This document shows, in pieces, positions 25,062-33,006 of a stretch of DNA of 34,477 bases (position 1 is the stretch's first letter; each line of letters opens with the position of its first letter). The translations under genes and the position numbers were made by a program. The stretch comes from CAVSRC01 sp963798195 (GTDB lineage: Bacteria; Pseudomonadota; Alphaproteobacteria; Rhizobiales; Kaistiaceae), in contig CAWCSF010000003.1 of NCBI GenBank assembly GCA_963798195.1, positions 1 through 34,477 on the forward strand, given 5' to 3'. The notes beneath the pieces are model-generated. The model was not told the origin of the DNA and searched no databases. It saw only the letters and a program-made list of their open reading frames with translations.

Positions 25062-26108
25062 ATGCACGCGAACTACCTCATCATCGGCGCCACCGGCGCC
25101 ATCGGTTACGCCGTCACCAAGGCGCTGCAGGACGCGGGAGAGACTGCTACGCTGCTGGTGCGCGACCGTACGGTAGCGGCGGACAAACTGGGCGACCTCA
25201 CCGGCCTGACTCTGGTCGAGGGCGACGTCAACGATACGAAGCTTCTGAAAGAGCTGGCCGCCAGAACCAAATTCATCTTCCACGGCGGCAATGTCCCCTA
25301 CAACAAGTGGGCGAAGGCGATGCCGATCATGACGCGCAACGTCATCGACGCGGCCGAGCATGCCGGCGCCACGGTCATCTTCCCCGGCAACAACTACAAC
25401 CATGGTGAGACCGACCAGCCAATCAGCGAGATCACACCATTCAATCCGAACACCCGCCTCGGGCAGGTCCGTGTTGAGCTTGAAAAGATGCTGCAGCGCG
25501 CCACCGACCAGGGCCGCATCCGGACGCTGGTCGTGCGGATGGCGGAGATCTGGGGACCGAACGTCACCAACAAGCAGTTTGCCCCGATCTTCGAAAATGC
25601 GCTGACCGGCAAGAAACTGCCCTGGATAATCTCGGCCTCCACCCCGCAGCAATTGCTGTACAGCAAGGACGCCGGTCGGGCGATCGTCCTTCTGTCGCAA
25701 CGCGACGATCTGAAGACCTATGAGGTCTTCAACCTGGGCGGCACCCGGGTGCCCAGCATCGAGAGCTGGCTGAAGATGGTCGGCGAGGTGGCCGGCAAGC
25801 CGGCCCGGATCAGCATCCTGCCGAAGCGCCTGCTCTCGGTGTTGGGAACTTTCGTTCCGTTGCTGCGCGAGGTCCGGTCGATGGCCTACAAGTACGAGAC
25901 GTCGGTGATGCTCAATGACGACCGGTTCACCGCGCTCTATCCTGACTTCCGCCAGACGCCGATGCGAGAGACGATCGCCGAGACACTGCAGTGGTTCGCC
26001 GACAACGGCCGGAGCAGCGCCAGCAACCGGGCAAGGCGGCGCAAGTCGCGGATCAACGCCGCGGTGAAGTTACGGTCGACAACGTGGCGATCAGCATCTT
26101 CCCGGTAG
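25062..26108 (+). CDS. NAD-dependent epimerase/dehydratase family protein
   Basis: A 348-residue extended short-chain dehydrogenase/reductase. The N-terminus MHANYLIIGATGAIGYAVTK carries the nucleotide-binding GxxGxxG motif. LVEGDVND follows at the adenine-binding position, and FPGNNYNHG and VRMAEIWGP lie in the region of the active site. The canonical YxxxK catalytic pair is not obvious, so the reaction is uncertain: NAD(P)-dependent reduction or epimerisation of a sugar or small molecule. The C-terminal 35 residues are unusually basic and may result from altered sequence. ATG 25062 has AAAAAGGA 11 bases upstream. It faces an AraC-type regulator that converges on it and may control it. Confidence 0.82.
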   Translation: MHANYLIIGATGAIGYAVTKALQDAGETATLLVRDRTVAADKLGDLTGLTLVEGDVNDTKLLKELAARTKFIFHGGNVPYNKWAKAMPIMTRNVIDAAEHAGATVIFPGNNYNHGETDQPISEITPFNPNTRLGQVRVELEKMLQRATDQGRIRTLVVRMAEIWGPNVTNKQFAPIFENALTGKKLPWIISASTPQQLLYSKDAGRAIVLLSQRDDLKTYEVFNLGGTRVPSIESWLKMVGEVAGKPARISILPKRLLSVLGTFVPLLREVRSMAYKYETSVMLNDDRFTALYPDFRQTPMRETIAETLQWFADNGRSSASNRARRRKSRINAAVKLRSTTWRSASSR

Positions 26109-26245
26109 CGATCGGACTGGCGGCGACGCAGATCCCGGTGCTCGGAAATTTCGCCATGTACATGGCGGTCGCGGCTGGCATCTACTGGGCACCCGGCCTG
26201 CACGGCCTGGTCGACAGGCTGCGGCGCAGGGGGCAGGCTGCCTAA
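26084..26245 (+). CDS. Possible small membrane protein
   Basis: From GTG 26084 the frame encodes 53 residues with one or two hydrophobic segments: ISIFPVAIGLAATQIPVLG and FAMYMAVAAGIYWAPGLHG, ending in a basic tail (RLRRRGQAA). It overlaps the end of the epimerase gene by 25 bases in another frame and its stop meets the end of the converging AraC gene. The ribosome site is weak, but the hydrophobic pattern is unlike shadow frames nearby. Confidence 0.4.
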   Translation: MAISIFPVAIGLAATQIPVLGNFAMYMAVAAGIYWAPGLHGLVDRLRRRGQAA

Positions 26246-27249
26246 CCCCTATGCCGCGCTTCGAACTCCGACGGGGTCAGGCCGGTCCACTTCTTGAAAG
26301 ACCGGGAAAACACCGAGACCTCGGAATAACCAAGCAGGTAGGCAATCTCGGCTTTGTCTACCTGCCCTTCCGCCAGATAGCCCTTGGCGAGATCGCAGCG
26401 GGTTTCGTTCAGCAGGCTCGAGAAACTCGTTCCCTCTTCGGCCAGAGCACCCTGGAGCTTTCGTACACTCACCGCCAATTCCAACGCCACCGTATCGATC
26501 GCCGGCGTCGCACCCTTCAGCGCCTCGAGAATGCGGCGCCGGGTCTTAAAGGCGAAGGTGTCGCGGGCCTCGTATTCATCCAGCAGCGTTCGCGCCTTTT
26601 CGTCGAAATAGCCGAACATCTGCGCACTCGCGCCGATGACCGGTTGATCGAGCGCCTCGTTCTCGTAGACCAGATAGCTTTGCGGTTCGCCGAAGGCGAC
26701 GGGCGCCGGGGCGAAGAAGGCCTCGTAGGGCGCGACGTCGGCGGGACGCTCGTAGCGAAAACCGACGCGCAGCGGCCGAAGCGGAGCCGCTGCATTGGCG
26801 AATCCCCAACTCGGCACGACCGCCATCATCATGTCGAGCGTGTAGCGCAGTTCATCGTGCCAGTCGCTCCATTGCTCCACGGATATCGTCGAGGTGCGCG
26901 CACCCTTCTTCACGGCATGGCCCATTGTGTCGCCAATGATGCGCTGATAGGCGCAGACCTTGTAGATCGCAACACGCATCGTCGGGGCATTGGCCATGAC
27001 ATAGCCAATCAGGTTGATCGCCTGGGTTGGCATCCTTTCGCCGCAGACGAGACCGATGTCGTCGCGTCCGGTCAGGGCAACGATCGCACGCCACACCCTG
27101 CGCTCGACTGCAGCGTCGACAAAGGGCGGGCCGTCTTCCATCAGGGTGCAAGGCAACTCGGCCGCCTTCAGGACGTCGGCCGGGGTGGCGCCTTCCTGGG
27201 CGGCGATCGCGATCCGGAACCGAATGATATCCGTGCTCAGGCGTGCCAT
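26242..27249 (-). CDS. AraC-family regulator with arabinose-binding-type N-terminal domain
   Basis: A 335-residue soluble regulator. The N-terminal 200 residues match the arabinose-binding-like domain found in OruR/ArgR-type AraC proteins (for example LMEDGPPFVDAAVERRVW, then LVCGERMPTQAINLIGYVM). The C-terminus is an AraC HTH pair: IDTVALELAVSVRKLQGALAEEG and KAEIAYLLGYSEVSVFSRSF, ending KWTGLTPSEFEARHRG. It would bind DNA and respond to a small ligand. It converges with the epimerase gene, and these two plus the tiny membrane gene form an intact block between two copies of a recombinase-associated HTH gene. Confidence 0.88.
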   Translation of the reverse strand: MARLSTDIIRFRIAIAAQEGATPADVLKAAELPCTLMEDGPPFVDAAVERRVWRAIVALTGRDDIGLVCGERMPTQAINLIGYVMANAPTMRVAIYKVCAYQRIIGDTMGHAVKKGARTSTISVEQWSDWHDELRYTLDMMMAVVPSWGFANAAAPLRPLRVGFRYERPADVAPYEAFFAPAPVAFGEPQSYLVYENEALDQPVIGASAQMFGYFDEKARTLLDEYEARDTFAFKTRRRILEALKGATPAIDTVALELAVSVRKLQGALAEEGTSFSSLLNETRCDLAKGYLAEGQVDKAEIAYLLGYSEVSVFSRSFKKWTGLTPSEFEARHRG

Positions 27250-27424
27250 GCCGCCACTATAGGGATTTTCGGTCGTTGCCGAAGAACGGCATCTGGACGG
27301 GTTCTGGACACCGCCTGAAAGACCTCACCGACGAGAACCTCCGAACTCGGGTCATCAAACAGAAACAGATGGCAGAAAGAGAGGTTGAGTGCAGAACGAA
27401 GATCGATGACAGGGGCCCCACACA

Positions 27425-27700
27425 GTGATCGCCGCACTGGCGCGCACCTTCTACTGGCGCAAGCTCATCGACACCGGCGCCGGCGCCTCCATCGCCGAGA
27501 TCGCAGCGACCGAGCGCGTCAGCCCGTCATATGTCAGTCGGCTGATGCAGCTGACCCTGCTCAAGCCGGAGACGGTACTACGACTGCTTCAATCGCAGAC
27601 AGATGGTGGCGCCGTCCGGCCCCTGGCGAAATTCGCTCAACCGCCCTCGGTGGTGTGGGAACGGCAAGTTCACTGGGCGTGGCGCGGGGAGTCGGCCTAG
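27425..27700 (+). pseudogene. Recombinase-associated HTH protein, copy 2, 5'-truncated
   Basis: The 91-residue frame from GTG 27425 reads IAALARTFYWRKLIDTGAGA, SIAEIAATERVSPSYVSRL, MQLTLLKPETVLRLLQ and PPSVVWERQ. It matches the C-terminal two thirds of the gene at 24447-24863 but has no counterpart to its N-terminus (VTVRVPMHFQRRGG). The remaining frame is intact, whereas copy 1 is frameshifted. The nucleotide match begins near 27437 and runs to about 27600. It is probably the leftover of a second recombinase cassette. Confidence 0.6.
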
Positions 27701-27968
27701 AAGCTGACATCCACCGCATCTTGAAGGCATGGGACGCAACCCTGCCGTGGATCTTAACTCCTTCGCGGCGTCGAGCCCCGAACTGCTGGTCTCGCCAGCT
27801 CATCAAGTTGCTAGAGTAGACTTCCTGTGAGTAGTCGATTCGCCTGAAATGCTCTTGTCGAGCGCCGGGCGATCTGGGCAGGCGCAGCCCTCTTGAAGGC
27901 ATCGCCGCTGTCGGAATGACATCAATCATGCGGCGACCGCGTGGGCCTCGCGAGCGGACAAGCTTTGT
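27701..27968. other. Intergenic region before the dual-nuclease gene
   Basis: I see no gene here. It should contain the promoter of the two-gene locus that follows. The ribosome site before ATG 27969 is weak. No clear -35/-10 pair was found by eye. Confidence 0.35.
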
Positions 27969-30794
27969 ATGGCGGGTTATAGGGCAACAGAGATTCGCAA
28001 GCCGGCGAGCGAGACGGAGTTCGAAGAGAACTGCGTCGTCCTGTTCCGCGAGCTCGTGAACGATCCGCACCTCAAACGCCTGGGCACGAGGGGTCAGAGC
28101 CAGCAGGGCATTGATCTGATTGGTCACCGCGATGGCGAGCCCAACCGGATTGTCGGCATCCAGTGCAAGCTGCGGCTGGGCAACCGTAAACTTAGCCTCA
28201 AGGAAGCGAAAGACGAAGTCAACGCCGCCCTCGGTTATACGCCCGCGCTGAGCGAGTACTTCATTGTCACGACCTCCAAGGACGATACGAAGCTCGATCA
28301 ATACGCCCTCCAGGCAATGCATGAGCAGGCAGTCACAGGGCGCCGAATTCAGATAACGGTGTGGGGCTGGGACACGCTGCAGGAACGGATCAACCAATCC
28401 GAGGCTGCGAGGAACGCGTTTGATTCCGGTTTCAGCCCGAGCATCGCGTCCCAGGAGCGAAAGCTCAACGCCATCCTCGCCGGCCAGGCAAAGCAGCCTA
28501 CGCAAGAGCAGATGGCTATGCTTGCCGACAGTCTTGAACGACGGGAACCCGATGCCCCTGTTCGACTGCCGGCGAACTTCGCGGACCGTGAGTTAAAAGA
28601 AGGCCTTTCGAGGGCGCTTCGACGCCGGGGCTTCGCTCGTACTGATCCGGCCGCAGAGTTCGCTGCACTGGCAAGACGCGCCATAGACGGAGACTTGTCG
28701 CCAGGATCAACGCTGATCCGCGCGGAAGTGTGTGACCGCGCCGCGCGTTCGAACGCGGCGCCTGCAACTCCGACGCCAGCGCGCGAATTTCGTGATGCCG
28801 CTGCACGTCTCGACCCGGGCCGTGACCTCTTCATTGCGGATGCGTTGTTGAAAGAGGCCGACGGCGATCCCGACGCGACGCTCCGCGAGCTCAAGAGCCG
28901 CAGCGACAGCGATTCGCGATCCGCGCTTTTCACCACCCTCGTTCGCCAACAGGGCGCCGGGCCTGCACTGGATCTCATGCGCAGCGAAGGGTTGAAGGCT
29001 ACAGACCTGAACGCACCTGGGGCGATTAACCTAGTTCTACAGGAAATAAAAGGGGGCGAGTTCGACACCGCACTCAGCGACATTCAAAGCCTGCCGGACT
29101 CTTATTTCGATCAATGTCCGGCCCTCTACCTTCTGCGTGCGCAACTATTGCTGGGGAGCATTCTCCCCAGAGACCAGCGAGCGGTTCTGTTTCATGGGCT
29201 GCCGATGGACCCGCGTGCGCTCGAGTTGGCGAGCGGCTCCGGAAGCCAGGACAAAATCAAAGCGGCCGGCCGGGACGTCCGAATGCTCCTCGCGCAGCTT
29301 GACGAGTTGGAGCTCGGTTATCTCCGGGACTTCCTATCCGAGCTTGAGCTGTGGCTGCGATTGGAGGACGGAGATACGCGCGAGGCCGCCCGCGAGCGCG
29401 TCGCAAGGGAAATCGCTGAACCGGACACGACGTTGAAACGGGTGCGGCTCGCGCTCGCGTATGACGTCCCATTTAACCAGGAGGCCTTGCAGCGTACACT
29501 GACCGCACGAAAGGAAGTTGGTGGCTGGACCAATGACGAACGGTTTGCCGCGTTCCTATTGGCGCTCAAGAGCGACGATCCCGCCAAGATCGCAGACTTC
29601 TTTGACAAATATCATGAGGATCTTTTCGCCCAGTCGGACATCGTCCGGGCGGCTCTGGCAGGGATTGAGATTGAAGCCCTGGCACGTTCAGGGCACTTCG
29701 ACGAGGCGCGCAAACATATTGCCCTCCATACCGACGTCCACCTTTCCCCGGATCAGGTGCAGGATATTTCCGAGATCGTTGCTCACATCGAGAAAGGGGA
29801 CGAGGTCGAGGGTCTGCGCCTGCGTTATGAGAGTTCGAAGTCGCTCTCCGACCTACGCGTTCTCGTCGGCGCTCTTCGTTCGCGGCGAGACACCAAACAA
29901 CTCGCGGTCTATGCACCTACGCTGGCGCGAGAGACCGGACTTCTCGACGACTTCGATCTCGCGATCAGGGCCCTTTTTCGCGACGACCGGTACGAAGAAG
30001 TGGTGGCCTTTGCCGACGCTTTGCCGGATATGCTTGCGCTGGATGACGAGTTTGCATCCATCAAAGCATGGTCGCTTTTCAGCCGTGGCAGGCTTCAGGA
30101 AGCGGATGAGCTAGCGCAATCGCTCTACGCCCGCAGGGACGTCGCAAGCGACCGCGAACTGGCGATCAACACCTCGATTGAAACAGGGAATTGGGGAAGG
30201 CTGCAGGGCGTTCTGGTCCGGGAGGCGGAGCGAACCGAGGTCCTGTCTCCGAGCGATCTGATGCGGCTTGCCCGTCTGGCACATGAAATCGCGAGTCCCT
30301 TTTTGGAGCGCTTCAGGGATGCCGCGCTGGCCAAGGCCCCGGATGATCCGAATGTAAATCTGACCGCCTACACCCTGGCGACGGAACGAGGTGAGGAGTA
30401 CCGCGACCCGCAGGCGCACGTATGGTTTGAGACGGCCATTCGCCTCTCCGGGTCCGACGGGCCGGTGCATTCGGTCTCGATGCGGGAATTGATCGATCAT
30501 TCCTCGGGATGGAACGAACGCACCGAAAAGATCGATCGAATGTTGCGGGACGGTGAGGCGCCGCTGTTCATCGTGGCGCAGGCCCTTCGACGGCAGCTCA
30601 TGGACCTCACTCTCGGCCAAGCCTTGCGCAACGCGAATCCGAATGATCCACGAATTGCCTATCCGGTGTTTGGGTTTTCTGGCGCGAAGCCACCGCATGA
30701 CCTGTCCGCGGTGCGATCAGTCGGCTTCGACGTTACCGCGCTCATCACCCTCGACTGGCTGGGTCTGCTGGGAAAGGCGTTTGCCCGATTTTGA
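27969..30794 (+). CDS. Dual-nuclease TPR protein, part 1: PD-(D/E)XK nuclease, helical repeats, start of PIN domain
   Basis: A 941-codon frame encoding most of a very large protein. Residues 15-150 form a PD-(D/E)XK endonuclease-like domain: TEFEENCVVLFRELV, the metal-binding Asp49 in GIDLIG, and Gln65-Cys66-Lys67 in GIQCKL. Residues about 190-890 are helical repeats of TPR type without membrane segments. The segment SVSMRELIDHSSGWNE and RDGEAPLFIVAQALRRQLMDL precedes GFDVTALITLDWLGLL, whose Asp921 is the first metal ligand of a PIN nuclease domain. The frame then stops at TGA 30792-30794, right after a run of four T. Removing one T continues the PIN domain in the next frame. I read this as a broken single gene of about 1430 residues. 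Confidence 0.8.
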   Translation: MAGYRATEIRKPASETEFEENCVVLFRELVNDPHLKRLGTRGQSQQGIDLIGHRDGEPNRIVGIQCKLRLGNRKLSLKEAKDEVNAALGYTPALSEYFIVTTSKDDTKLDQYALQAMHEQAVTGRRIQITVWGWDTLQERINQSEAARNAFDSGFSPSIASQERKLNAILAGQAKQPTQEQMAMLADSLERREPDAPVRLPANFADRELKEGLSRALRRRGFARTDPAAEFAALARRAIDGDLSPGSTLIRAEVCDRAARSNAAPATPTPAREFRDAAARLDPGRDLFIADALLKEADGDPDATLRELKSRSDSDSRSALFTTLVRQQGAGPALDLMRSEGLKATDLNAPGAINLVLQEIKGGEFDTALSDIQSLPDSYFDQCPALYLLRAQLLLGSILPRDQRAVLFHGLPMDPRALELASGSGSQDKIKAAGRDVRMLLAQLDELELGYLRDFLSELELWLRLEDGDTREAARERVAREIAEPDTTLKRVRLALAYDVPFNQEALQRTLTARKEVGGWTNDERFAAFLLALKSDDPAKIADFFDKYHEDLFAQSDIVRAALAGIEIEALARSGHFDEARKHIALHTDVHLSPDQVQDISEIVAHIEKGDEVEGLRLRYESSKSLSDLRVLVGALRSRRDTKQLAVYAPTLARETGLLDDFDLAIRALFRDDRYEEVVAFADALPDMLALDDEFASIKAWSLFSRGRLQEADELAQSLYARRDVASDRELAINTSIETGNWGRLQGVLVREAERTEVLSPSDLMRLARLAHEIASPFLERFRDAALAKAPDDPNVNLTAYTLATERGEEYRDPQAHVWFETAIRLSGSDGPVHSVSMRELIDHSSGWNERTEKIDRMLRDGEAPLFIVAQALRRQLMDLTLGQALRNANPNDPRIAYPVFGFSGAKPPHDLSAVRSVGFDVTALITLDWLGLLGKAFARF

Positions 30795-31527
30795 CCCGAT
30801 TGTGATCGCACCGACGACGCTCAGCTTTCTGTTCGTTGAACGCCAATTTCTTCGGTTTCACCAACCGTCTGAAATAGCCAAGGCCCGCCGGCTTCAGGGG
30901 CTGATCGCCGGCGGCCAGCTCAAAGTCGCTTCGGGGTCTCGGCTCGACAACGCTATCGCCCGCGAGATCGGCGCGGACCTCGCCCAGTTGCTTGATTTGG
31001 CGCAACGCGAGGAAGGCATCGTCGTGCGGAGCGCGCCAGTCACTAAGCTGGGAACGCTCATGGAAGAATCGGCCGACATGAGCGCATTTTCGCCGATCCT
31101 TGCCGATCTGCGGGCGGTACTGTCGTTTCTGAGGCAGGCCGGTAAGGTCGACGCCGAGGTTGCACAGCATGCCGAATTGTACCTTCACCAGGTGGACACA
31201 GGGTGGCCTTCATCCAGGGCGATCGAACCCAACTCAAGACTGTACATTGACGAACTCAGCGTTACCTACCTCGACTATGTCGATTTGCTTGAACCCCTCG
31301 CGCGGTCTGGCGTGACGGTTTCTGTGCACGCGGATGTTGAGACGCGCGTTGAGCAAATTCTCCACCATGCCCAGCACGTCGACGACTTGCTTGCCGCAAT
31401 CGAGCGTATCCGCGCTGCAGTGGCCGATGGCGTGCAGAGCGGCCGCATCCGCTTCTCCAGCCGACGCGAGAGAGAAAAGAGGATGAAGAGGACGACGTGT
31501 CGAGTTCACCGCCGACCCTCGATCTGA
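30793..31527 (+). CDS. Dual-nuclease TPR protein, part 2: middle of the PIN domain (frameshifted fragment)
   Basis: This 244-codon stretch continues the preceding protein after a one-base shift in TTTT at 30789-30792. It reads DPIVIAPTTLSFLFVERQ, FLRFHQPSEIAKARRLQGL, PVTKLGTLMEESADM and AIEPNSRLYIDELSVTYLDY. These are the middle of the large PIN domain of the TPR-GreAB-C-PIN type as I remember it, with VTYLDY near a conserved Asp. It has no start codon of its own at the junction. After SRREREK the frame leaves the natural protein at an A-run (31475-31478) and ends in a random tail. Confidence 0.7.
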   Translation, partial: DPIVIAPTTLSFLFVERQFLRFHQPSEIAKARRLQGLIAGGQLKVASGSRLDNAIAREIGADLAQLLDLAQREEGIVVRSAPVTKLGTLMEESADMSAFSPILADLRAVLSFLRQAGKVDAEVAQHAELYLHQVDTGWPSSRAIEPNSRLYIDELSVTYLDYVDLLEPLARSGVTVSVHADVETRVEQILHHAQHVDDLLAAIERIRAAVADGVQSGRIRFSSRREREKRMKRTTCRVHRRPSI

Positions 31528-32249
31528 TGTCAGGCCTGTCTGGCGTCGATGCAGTGATCGTTGACGATCGATGCCTCAACAAGCTGCCAAACTGGACAGA
31601 TGCTTCAGGAAATCGCGCTGCTGCGTGCACTACGCTGGACGTACTGGCGGCGTTGAAGGCCGGCGGCCAGATCAATTCGGCAGACTATCGGCGGGCGCGC
31701 CATCGGTTGCGTGTCGCCGGCTACTACGCGGTTTCCGTCGAAGACGAAGAGCTGCGCCATCTTCTGGCCACAGCACCATTCGCCGAAGGCAGGTTGCGGG
31801 AGACTCCAGAGTTGCGAGCAGTGCGCGAGAGCCTGGCGCTACCCGTCATTAATCGGGCCTACCTCGCCAGCGAAGAACATTGGCTCGCCGGCACACGGCT
31901 CGCCATTTTCCATGCGGTCCGCGGTGCCTGGGCAGAGACATCCGATGTGGGCCGCGCCGAAGCGGAAGCAAACTGGCTGCTGGCGATCATGCCGGACCCA
32001 AGAGAATGGTGTGTTCATCCGGAGAACGACACGGCATGGGCGGCAGCCAAGCAGCAAATGGCCTTTCAACTCGGACTGTTGCTCGTCTTCGCTGCCGGCA
32101 CGGCCGAACGCCGCCGGCGATATTTCGCTTGGCTCGATGACAAGCTGGCAACGCCGCTGCAAAAGGACCACCCGGAGATCTGGGAAGCTGCGCTGGAATT
32201 TCTCAGAAGCTACATTTTGAAACTAGCGGAGGGTACCAGTGAAGCGTGA
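31479..32249 (+). CDS. Dual-nuclease TPR protein, part 3: end of the PIN domain and C-terminus
   Basis: A 256-codon stretch that continues the PIN domain: EDEEDDVSSSPPTLDLMSG, then GVDAVIVDDRCLNKLPNW with the late acidic residues of the PIN active site, TTLDVLAALKAGGQI and RRARHRLRVAGYYAV. It ends in a helical C-terminal region (LLAIMPDPREW, then KDHPEIWEAALEFLR). A GTG at 31497 with AGAGGA just upstream could start translation of this part by itself, so a separate polypeptide is possible. Family architecture says it belongs to one protein. Its end overlaps the GTG start of the partner gene (32239) by 11 bases. Confidence 0.72.
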   Translation, partial: EDEEDDVSSSPPTLDLMSGLSGVDAVIVDDRCLNKLPNWTDASGNRAAACTTLDVLAALKAGGQINSADYRRARHRLRVAGYYAVSVEDEELRHLLATAPFAEGRLRETPELRAVRESLALPVINRAYLASEEHWLAGTRLAIFHAVRGAWAETSDVGRAEAEANWLLAIMPDPREWCVHPENDTAWAAAKQQMAFQLGLLLVFAAGTAERRRRYFAWLDDKLATPLQKDHPEIWEAALEFLRSYILKLAEGTSEA

Positions 32250-33006
32250 CCCGGAACGGGAACAGGTGCTGTTCGGCCTGCTGATCAATCCACTGCCCGG
32301 AGCAGTGCGGACTTGCCTGTTGATGGATCAGGCTTTCTGCCGTGATCTGGGCATCAAACCTAAGTTCTGGTTTCCCCTCGCCAAGGATATTTCCGTGGAG
32401 ACACGCAGCCTGAACAACGCCCTTCGCGCGGCGACGTCCGGTCGCAACTCCGCGCGCATTTCGTTAGGCGGTGGCAAGCAGCGGCGTGTGAAACTAGGGC
32501 TCCGTGCTGGCGCAGCCACGATCGAACTCGGCAAGAGAGGGTTCTCGTTTTCCGACGCCGATTTGCTGAGTGCGGAGCGACCGAAGCGTAGCCGGGCCTT
32601 CAGCCGTGTCTTCAGTCAGCGGCCCTTGCTGCCGGACGAGGAACAAGTGTGGAGGGCGATTGCCAAAGAGCGTGCACTGACGGACCGCGAATATATGGAA
32701 CTGATGACGGCGTTGAACGCCACGCCGGAGGCCGTCGGCAAGGAACTGCAGAAGCCCAGGAATCTCAACAGCGACGATCTCATGCCGGACGAGCCGGCCT
32801 ACTATCACCGGCTGATCGCGCCCTTGGCTGACAGCGGGACACTTTCCGCGTTCATCGACGGGGAACTGGCCAGCGCGCGTCGGGCTCTGCTTACTGCCCA
32901 TCCACGCCGCGCGCTGCGTCGCATCGCGTACTCCGCCCTGGCGCAGCCGCTCATTCCCTTTAACTTGCTCCCGGCTCTGACCTCTCGGACGTTAAAGCCC
33001 TCGTAG
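32239..33006 (+). CDS. Partner protein of the dual-nuclease locus, N-terminal part
   Basis: GTG 32239 has a near-perfect ribosome site (GGAGGG, six bases upstream) inside the end of the preceding gene, so the two are co-translated. The protein reads MKRDPEREQVLFGLLINPL, then GFSFSDADLLSAERPKRSRAF, LLPDEEQVWRAIAKERALTD and PAYYHRLIAPLADSGTL, ending ALRRIAYSALAQPLIPFNLL. No enzyme motif is visible. From memory this protein accompanies TPR-PIN proteins of this type. The natural frame breaks near 32976-32979 and this frame runs 25 residues of random sequence to TAG 33004-33006. Confidence 0.7.
   Translation: MKRDPEREQVLFGLLINPLPGAVRTCLLMDQAFCRDLGIKPKFWFPLAKDISVETRSLNNALRAATSGRNSARISLGGGKQRRVKLGLRAGAATIELGKRGFSFSDADLLSAERPKRSRAFSRVFSQRPLLPDEEQVWRAIAKERALTDREYMELMTALNATPEAVGKELQKPRNLNSDDLMPDEPAYYHRLIAPLADSGTLSAFIDGELASARRALLTAHPRRALRRIAYSALAQPLIPFNLLPALTSRTLKPS

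Noticed and set aside
26251..27318. A 355-codon plus-strand frame opposite the AraC gene
   Set aside because: It mirrors the AraC regulator, whose HTH motifs are unmistakable. The plus-strand translation shows no recognised feature.
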